64,000 nt of DNA from NCBI RefSeq assembly GCF_001659605.2, contig NC_035168.2, positions 11,316,659-11,380,658 on the forward strand, read 5' to 3'. The notes beneath the pieces were generated by a model. The model was not told where the DNA came from, did no database searches, and worked only from the letters and a program-made list of their open reading frames with translations. Below are positions 57,138 to 64,000 of this stretch, piece after piece. This stretch comes from Manihot esculenta. Taxonomy: Eukaryota > Streptophyta > Magnoliopsida > Malpighiales > Euphorbiaceae. The translations under genes and the position numbers were made by a program. Within the stretch, counting starts at the first letter, position 1, and each line of letters opens with the position of its first letter.

Positions 57138-59293
57138 TGTAATACCCGGCTAGAATCCGGCACCGGAAGTTCTGTTGTCTGGTGGAATCCGGGGTGTTGG
57201 GATTCTATCGAAGGGTAGGAGTTATGTTTTCTAAGTGTTATGATGTGTTTTATGGGTTTACAGTTCGATAGTTTTGAGTTGAAATGAACCAAGGCAGAGG
57301 AGCCAAGTTCGGCCGCCGAAGATAAGTTCGGCCGCCGAAAGTGCCCAATGTTCGGCTTCCAAAGGTAAGTTCGGCCCCCGAATGTTGCATGGTTTTGCAT
57401 GCGATTGGGCAGCCGAAGCTGAGTTGCTTAGTCAGCAGGGATGTATCCCTTAGTCAGCCTTTTGGACAGGTGTTATCACCCGATCATGTCCAGAAGTTGG
57501 CCACGTCTCCCTTGGTTTATTTGCTGAGTTTGAGCAGCTCATGCAGATCGTTCACAAGGGTTTGAATGGTTTGAAGCAAACAAAGCTAAGTGTTTGAGAG
57601 AGTTTGAGAGGTTAAGAAGAGTTGGTCTGTTTTCCCGTGTTCAGAGTGTTTAGCTTCTTGCGTCAGGAGGTAAGTGATGCTCTTGACCATGGTTCTATGT
57701 TTTCTGCAGGTTTTATGGGAGTTGGGGAGAGAGAGATGCATGTTGAGGTTTTAAATGGGAGTTTTGATGATTTATGCATGTATACATGATTATGTGTTAT
57801 GTTTGTTTTGTTGTTTGGGGTTATTAGATAGTTTTGGACCCCTGTGACCATATACTTGAGTATATGTGAGTTGAGTAGAGGAGGTAAGCATGTTTGGAGA
57901 GATTGAAGGGAAGGAGGAGATGGTTTGCCGTTGAAGCTGAGTTCTGGATGAACTCAGGTTCGGCAGCCGAAGGTTCCTTCGGCCGCCGAACCTCTTGCAT
58001 GGTGGCTTGGCTGCCACAGCCTGTTTTGCATGTTCGGCTCTGTTTGGGGGATTCGGCCACCGAAGGTGCTTGAGTTTCGTCTCTGGAGAGGACATTCGGC
58101 CGCCGAACCTGCCGCCGAAAGTGTCCTGTCCAGCTTTCTTTTGCATGCTTTGCATGGATAGTTGAGTGAGTTTCAGGGGATTCTTGGGGAAGTTAAGAGA
58201 GTTATTTCTACGCTTGTTTGGTCCCTCATTTGAGTCCATCTGTATAGGTACAGACCAGAGGAACCAGAGAGAGCAGCAGTGAGTACTACTCCAGAGGGTC
58301 AGAGCCTGCAGAGTCAGTCAGTCCAGATAGCCAGAGGTGAGTGGCTAAACTTATGACTTTTAATTGAACCACAAACTGCTTTTAGCATATCTCATGCAAC
58401 ATGTTTATGCCATAGGTTGATTGCATGAGTAGTCACGAATATGTTGCATTGCATTGTTATTTGGTGATGTGAGTGAATGCTGAATGATCCAATAGTCTCA
58501 GACAGGAAGTCCAAGAGCCTTTGACTACGCCCTGGCAGGTATAGAGAAGTCCAGGAGCCTTTGACTACGCCCTGGCAGGTATATAGTAAAGTCCAGGAGC
58601 CTTTGACTACGCCCTGGCAATGGTAAGTACACAGGTGTTATATACACATATACATATATGACAGGAAGACCAGGTGCTCGATTCTACGCCCTGGCACAGA
58701 GTTACTGGGACTATGTGGTGACAGGTTTACTCTTGATGTGGCTTGTCTGTGATATGGTGCATTCCATGAGATCATATTTTACTGAAATGTTTTACTGTTC
58801 TACTCACTGGGCAATAGAGCTCATCCCACTCCCTTAACCCCAGGTTTGCAGGTTCAGTGTACAGTGTACAGGGACAGTGCAGCAGAGTACAGGAAAAGTA
58901 AAGAGATCTGTAATAGCTTAGAGTGGACATGTAATAGTAAAGAGATGTAATAGTTGTTGCTTGACCTAGTGATGTATGTTTTGTACATGATCTGTATATG
59001 TATATATGTTTTCCTGTATGTGAAAACCAGGCTTAACAGGTATGAGTTCACCCATCTAGAGCAAGCTCTAGTCAGGGAGACAGAGTACAGAGTACATGAG
59101 TACAGAGTACAGAGATAGTGCATGCACAGGTTAAGCCTTGGTTCAGAAAAGAGTTTTATTTTCACAGAAAATGTATGATCATGTATGAGGTTTACAGGTA
59201 CACAGAGAGTATTGCAGGCTTGCTACGGGTTCTGGCGGCCTTAAGCCGACCTGAATCCTAGCGCCGGTGACGGTCCATTTTGGGGTCGTTACA
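57138..59293 (+). repeat. 5' LTR of chromovirus C
   Basis: 2,156 bp, TGTAATACCC...CGTTACA. It has fewer palindrome units than A or B (57308-57380, 57958-58110) and no clear TATA at the A/B position. The diverged U3 and the four-unit array at 58505-58697 mark it as a distinct subfamily. Confidence 0.92.
58505..58697 (+). repeat. four-unit tandem array in LTR C
   Basis: Three close units of about 41-42 bp with GAAGTCCAGGAGCCTTTGAC and CTACGCCCTGGCA, plus a shorter fourth unit near 58665. Same LTR location as the arrays of A and B but a different sequence. Confidence 0.85.
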
Positions 59294-59296
59294 GAT

Positions 59297-59314
59297 TGGT
59301 ATCAGAGCCCTAGG
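59297..59314 (+). other. primer-binding site, chromovirus C
   Basis: TGGTATCAGAGCCCTAGG shortly after the LTR; complementary to initiator tRNA-Met. Confidence 0.9.
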
Positions 59315-59514
59315 TTCACATGGTCGGACCTATAGAGACAGTGTTGGGCTCAGACAGGTTAGAAGTGGTCAAGCACAATAGGAAATCATGTCCACTAGGA
59401 TAGGGTCTTGAGTCCTATCTGCTATGATATGCCATGAGTGTTGTGTGTGTATGATTGATATGTGATGTGTATGTGCTAACGTGGTATGTTATATGTTGTG
59501 TTTCCAGAATAAAG

Positions 59515-62500
59515 ATGCGAGGAACTCGTCGATCAGCTCGATTGACTGGAGTCCCACCAGAGAATGAGAGACCAGCTGCTCGTCCTCCTGCATTGCCAAG
59601 GGCAAGGTCTCAGAGATCTAGCAGGGAAGGTACGTCAATAGACCCTAGAAGGTCTGTCGACGAGAGCAGAAGAGGAACAGCTAGGGGAGGAAGATCAGAG
59701 GAAAGGAGGGAAGCTATGGAGATTGATCAGTCTAGAGATGACAGCATGGGTATAGGCAGTTTTGAGGAAGGTATGGGAGAGTCGCAGGGAGGTGCTCAGA
59801 CCTCAGGTTTTGGCTATCCAGAGTATCCGATGGGAGGTATGTCGGAGTACTCGAGTTTTGTGCCATATCCTCCTTATATGCCTTATATGCCTTATCCTTA
59901 CTATCCACCATATCCTATGTATCCCTCTTCCCCTACCCATCCAAGTGCAGCACACCTAGAGCCAAATGAACCAGTACTACCACCAGAACCAGTAGCCCCT
60001 GTTGTTGACAGACATGAACCTAGCTCATCTGGAGGTAAAGTCCAAATGACGGAGTATTTGAAATTGGATGCTCCTAAATACAACACGGGAGATGATCCAT
60101 TTGATTACCTCAGAGCAGTTAGGATGATAACCAGTGAATTGGGAGCAGATGATAGGAGAGCCATTGAGATGGCAGGTTTCACATTAAAATGCAAGAAAGC
60201 CAGAGAATGGTTTAAGAATTATGTGGAGCCTAGAATGGACAGCATGTCATGGGGAGAGTTCGCCAATGAGTTTGCAGGGTGGGCTTTTCCTGACAGTTCG
60301 AGGGAGATGAAAGTAATTGAATTTGAACAGTTGCGACAGACAGATGAGATGAGTGTTGATGCATTCACAGATAAGTTCCTGGATCTGCTTCAGTACGTGG
60401 GTCAAGCCTATGATACTGATCAGAAGAAAGCAAGGAGATATACTATGAGACTGCATCCCAGGTATGCTTCCTTGATTCTTCCAGCAGAAAAGGAGAGTTT
60501 CCATACCATAGTAGACGCAGCCAGGAAAATGGAAGCTAGTGCCAATATTCAGAAACAGTCAAAGGCACAGGCTTCGGGTTCTAAAGCCCCCACACCAAGC
60601 AGTAAAAGATGGGATAGAGCAAAAGGAACAAAGAGTAAGTTCTGGAGTAAAGTCAAGTCAGGTCTGGGAATAGGTAGTGGCTCAAGCTCTGGCACAGCTC
60701 CAGTCTGCAGACGATGCGGAAAACCACATGGAGGAGTTTGTCGGTTGGGATCTACAGCTTGTTTTCGATGTGGACAGGAAGGGCATATTGCTCGGGATTG
60801 TCCGCAGATGACTTTTGCACCATCCCAGCAGATGAGTTCAGGCAGTGTGGTACAGCCAGTTGTACGGCCAGCAGCTCCAGTCATGCCTCAGACTAGTGGC
60901 AGAGGTAGAGGGAGAGGGGTAGCCTCTACTTCAGCAGCAGGTTCCCGAGGTGGAAATCCGGTAGCCCCAGCACGGATTTTCACAGTGACACAGGAGGAGG
61001 CTAACACGTCGAACACAGTGGTGTCAGGTAATCTCATCATTGGGTGTTCAGATGTGTATGCTTTGATGGACCCCGGTGCTTCTCATTCCTTTATTGCTTC
61101 GAGAGCCATAGAGCGATTGGGTTTGATCAGTTCTGAGTTAGAGTATCCTCTCTGGGTCAGTGGACCTAGATGTGACCCATCAGTGGCAGTGTCAATCTGT
61201 CGTTTCAGTCCAGTGTTTATCGAGGGTAGATACCTTCCAGCTGACCTTGTGGTTCTAGATTTGACGGATTTTGATGTCATTCTAGGGATGGATTGGTTAT
61301 CTACATATAGTGCTACGTTGGACTGTCGAGAGAAGCTAGTGAGTCTCAGAGACCAGGATGGGTCAGAGTGTGTCTTCAGAGGAGACAGGAGAGGTACACC
61401 CAGAGGTATGATTTCAGCCCTTCAGGCTCGTCGTTTGCTTAGGAGGGGTTGTCAGGGGTTTCTAGCTCATGTGAGAGAGCTAGATAGTCAGGTGAGGGAA
61501 CCAGCCACAGTACCAGTAGTCCGAGAGTTTCTCGATGTGTTCCCAGACGATTTGCCAGGACTACCACCTGATAGGGAGGTAGGGTTTGAAATTGAATTAC
61601 TGCCAGGTACCAGACCTATCTCTATTCCTCCCTACAGGATGGCGCCAGCTGAGTTAACAGAGTTGAAAGAACAGTTGCAGGACTTGGTAGATAAGGGTTT
61701 CATCCGCCCGAGTACCTCACCTTGGGGTGCTCCAGTGCTTTTTGTCAGAAAGAAGGATGGATCCCTCAGACTTTGTATCGACTACAGACAGTTGAACAAG
61801 GTCACTATCAAGAATAGGTATCCCTTACCTCGGATTGATGATCTATTTGACCAGCTAGCTGGAGTAGGTTGTTTTTCGAAAATAGATCTGAGATCTGGGT
61901 ATCATCAGTTGAGAGTCAGAGAGGCAGATGTGCCTAAGACAGCTTTTCGGACCAGATATGGGCATTATGAGTTCTTAGTGATGCCGTTCGGGTTGACTAA
62001 CGCCCCTGCAACATTTATGGATCTCATGAACAGGGTATTTAGTGAGTTTCTGGATCACTTTGTCATTGTGTTTATCGATGATATCTTAGTGTATTCCAGA
62101 GATGCAGAGGAGCATGCCCATCATCTGCGGATAGTTTTGCAGACACTGAGAGAGCATGGTTTATATGCCAAGTTCTCGAAGTGTGAGTTTTGGTTACGGA
62201 GCATTGCCTTCTTGGGACATGTGGTATCAGCAGAGGGTATTGAGGTAGACCCCAAGAAGATAGAGGCTGTAGCTAACTGGCCCAGACCCACGACAGTGAC
62301 TGAGATTAAAAGCTTTCTGGGACTGGCAGGTTACTACAGGAGGTTCGTTCAGAACTTCTCAAAGATAGCAGCTCCTATGACCAAATTGACTCAGAAGAAC
62401 CAGACGTTTATCTGGTCAGACCAGTGTGAAGAGAGCTTTGAGGAGCTCAAGAGGAGATTGACAACAGCACCAGTGTTAGCTCTGCCTGTCAGTAATGAAG

Positions 62501-64000
62501 AGTTCACAGTATTCTGTGATGCATCTCGAGTGGGATTGGGTTGTGTATTGATGCAGAGTGATAGAGTAATAGCTTATGCTTCTAGACAGTTGAAGAAGCA
62601 CGAGTTGAATTACCCTACCCATGACCTAGAGATGGCAGCAGTTATCTTTGCCCTTAAGATGTGGAGGCATTACCTCTACGGGGTTAAATGCGAGATCTTC
62701 ACCGATCATAAGAGTTTACAGTACATCTTAAGTCAGAGAGAGCTGAATTTGCGGCAGAGAAGGTGGGTCGAATTGCTCAGTGATTATGATTGTAAAATCC
62801 AGTATCATCCGGGTAAGGCGAATGTTGTCGCAGACGCCCTAAGCCGGAAGTCACTAGGCAGTTTATCCCATATAGCAGCAGAGCGGAGACCGGTTGTGAG
62901 GGAGCTTTATAAGCTCTTTGACGAGGGATTACAGCTAGAGTTGTCTGGTATAGGTGCGTTGATAGCACAGATGAGAGTGACACCTGTGTTTCTGGAGCAG
63001 ATAGCTCAGAGACAGCATGAGGACCCTGAGTTGATGAAAATTGCTAGGACTGTTCAGTCAGGCAATAATGCAGAGTTCAGAGTTGACAGCAAAGGGATCC
63101 TGCGCTATGGGAGTCGACTTTGTGTACCAGATAGGGGCAGTGTGAAGGAAGACATTATGAGGGAAGCTCATAATGCGAGGTATAGTGTTCACCCAGGAGC
63201 CACCAAGATGTATCAGGATCTGAAAAGGGTCTATTGGTGGCCAGCCATGAAGAAAGAAGTGGCGCAGTTCGTGACAGCCTGTGAGGTTTGTCAGAGGGTG
63301 AAATTAGAGCATCAGAAACCAGCCGGAATGCTTAATCCATTACCGATTCCAGAGTGGAAATGGGAGAACATAGCCATGGATTTTGTAGTGGGTTTACCAG
63401 TAGCGTCCAACAGGATAGACTCGATATGGGTGATTGTGGACAGACTCACGAAATCTGCTCATTTTCTTCCAGTACGGAGTAACTATTCTGTGGATAAGTT
63501 GGCACAGGTCTATCTGGATGAGATAGTGAGATTACATGGAGTTCCAGTGTCTATAGTTTCAGACAGAGGACCTCAGTTTACCTCCCGCTTTTGGCGGAGT
63601 CTGCAAAGTGCGATGGGCACGAGATTGGATTTTAGTACTGCTTTCCACCCACAGACTGATGGACAGTCAGAAAGGACCATCCAGACCATAGAGGATATGC
63701 TTCGACTATGTGTGTTAGACTTTGGCGGTTCTTGGAGGCAGCATCTACCTTTGGTGGAGTTTGCCTACAATAACAGTCATCATGCTAGCATTGGGATGGC
63801 TCCTTATGAAGCTTTGTATGGGAGGAAGTGCAGATCCCCTGTTTGCTGGGAAGAGTAGGAGAGAAGGCTCTTGCAGGGCCAGAGTTAGTAGACATTACCA
63901 GTAGAATGGTGCCCATGATCAGAGAGAGAATCAGAACAGCTCAGAGTAGACAGAAAAGTTATGCAGACGTTCGCAGAAAGCAGTTAGAGTTTCAAGAGGG
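59515..64000 (+). pseudogene. gag-pol polyprotein of chromovirus C, one-base deletion, truncated by window
   Basis: From the ATG at 59515 the frame is open for 1,447 codons without an internal stop, the least damaged of the three. Arg-rich N-terminus, Tyr/Pro-rich tract (about residues 117-141), gag, zinc knuckle C416/C419/H424/C429 preceded by a second C-x2-C-x3-H-x3-C cluster, protease D519-P-G-A, RT F-I-D-D (855-856), RNase H, integrase HHCC (from about H1226) and D1289/D1350/E1386. Near 63855 a G present in A is missing, giving a TAG at 63856-63858. The shifted frame then stays open to the window end. The deletion could be real or a sequencing error. Confidence 0.93.

Larger units (their letters stand above)
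57138..64000 (+). mobile_element. chromovirus C (Ty3/gypsy, Tekay-like), 5' part
   Basis: 5' LTR 57138-59293, primer site, and gag-pol running to the window edge. It inserted into a minus-strand LTR of a related family. The 3' LTR and right TSD are outside the window; the left flank is ACATC. Confidence 0.95.

Overview
The window is nuclear DNA of a land plant, most likely a eudicot. It is AT-rich, gene-poor and built almost entirely of nested LTR retrotransposons. I found no host protein-coding gene, rRNA, tRNA gene or CRISPR array. The family mix (Tekay-type chromoviruses, Tat-lineage Ty3/gypsy with an antisense ORF, Ty1/copia, a LINE and a hAT-like MITE) is typical of plant heterochromatin. 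I cannot name the species from sequence alone; a Euphorbiaceae-like genome such as cassava is only a guess.

Layout. 1-4000 is AT-rich non-coding DNA. 4001-43818 is one old Tat-lineage Ty3/gypsy element, about 6.4 kb once its insertions are subtracted. It has kept its LTRs, a decayed gag, a scrap of integrase, 3' minisatellite arrays and an antisense ORF, but has lost nearly all of pol. Three insertions sit in it, each with an exact 5-bp target-site duplication: a Ty1/copia element (8072-29457, TSD ATCCA), a minus-strand solo LTR (30529-32753, TSD ATACA) and a full chromovirus B (33119-42944, TSD ACCTC). The copia carries its own insertions: two solo LTRs of a single family, one in each copia LTR (8214-9789, TSD ATTAT; 26796-28493, TSD TGTTC), and a full chromovirus A in the 5' LTR (10074-19588, TSD GTTAT). 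The nest is therefore three levels deep.

43819-51990 is AT-rich and holds a 132-bp hAT-like MITE with a perfect 8-bp TSD, a G-box-rich patch, a minus-strand LINE endonuclease relic and a diverged direct repeat. 51994-53036 is a gypsy gag relic. A small copia relic interrupts it at about 53037, and that relic is split by a second minus-strand solo LTR (53863-56135, TSD TCTTC). A third minus-strand LTR begins at 56338 and is interrupted by chromovirus C (57138 to the window edge).

Chromoviruses A, B and C are the same kind of element: LTRs of about 2.1-2.2 kb, an initiator-tRNA-Met primer site, one gag-pol reading frame of about 1,650 codons (gag with zinc knuckle, protease, reverse transcriptase, RNase H, integrase, chromodomain-like C-terminus), then a hairpin and a polypurine tract. 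All three are disabled by very few lesions: two nonsense codons in A, one in B and a one-base deletion in C. The two LTRs of B, and of A, differ by roughly 1% by eye, so these insertions are recent. The most interesting structure lies in their non-coding parts: arrays of the palindrome TTCGGC-N-GCCGAA, position-conserved but sequence-divergent tandem repeats in the LTRs, and a conserved hairpin beside the polypurine tract.
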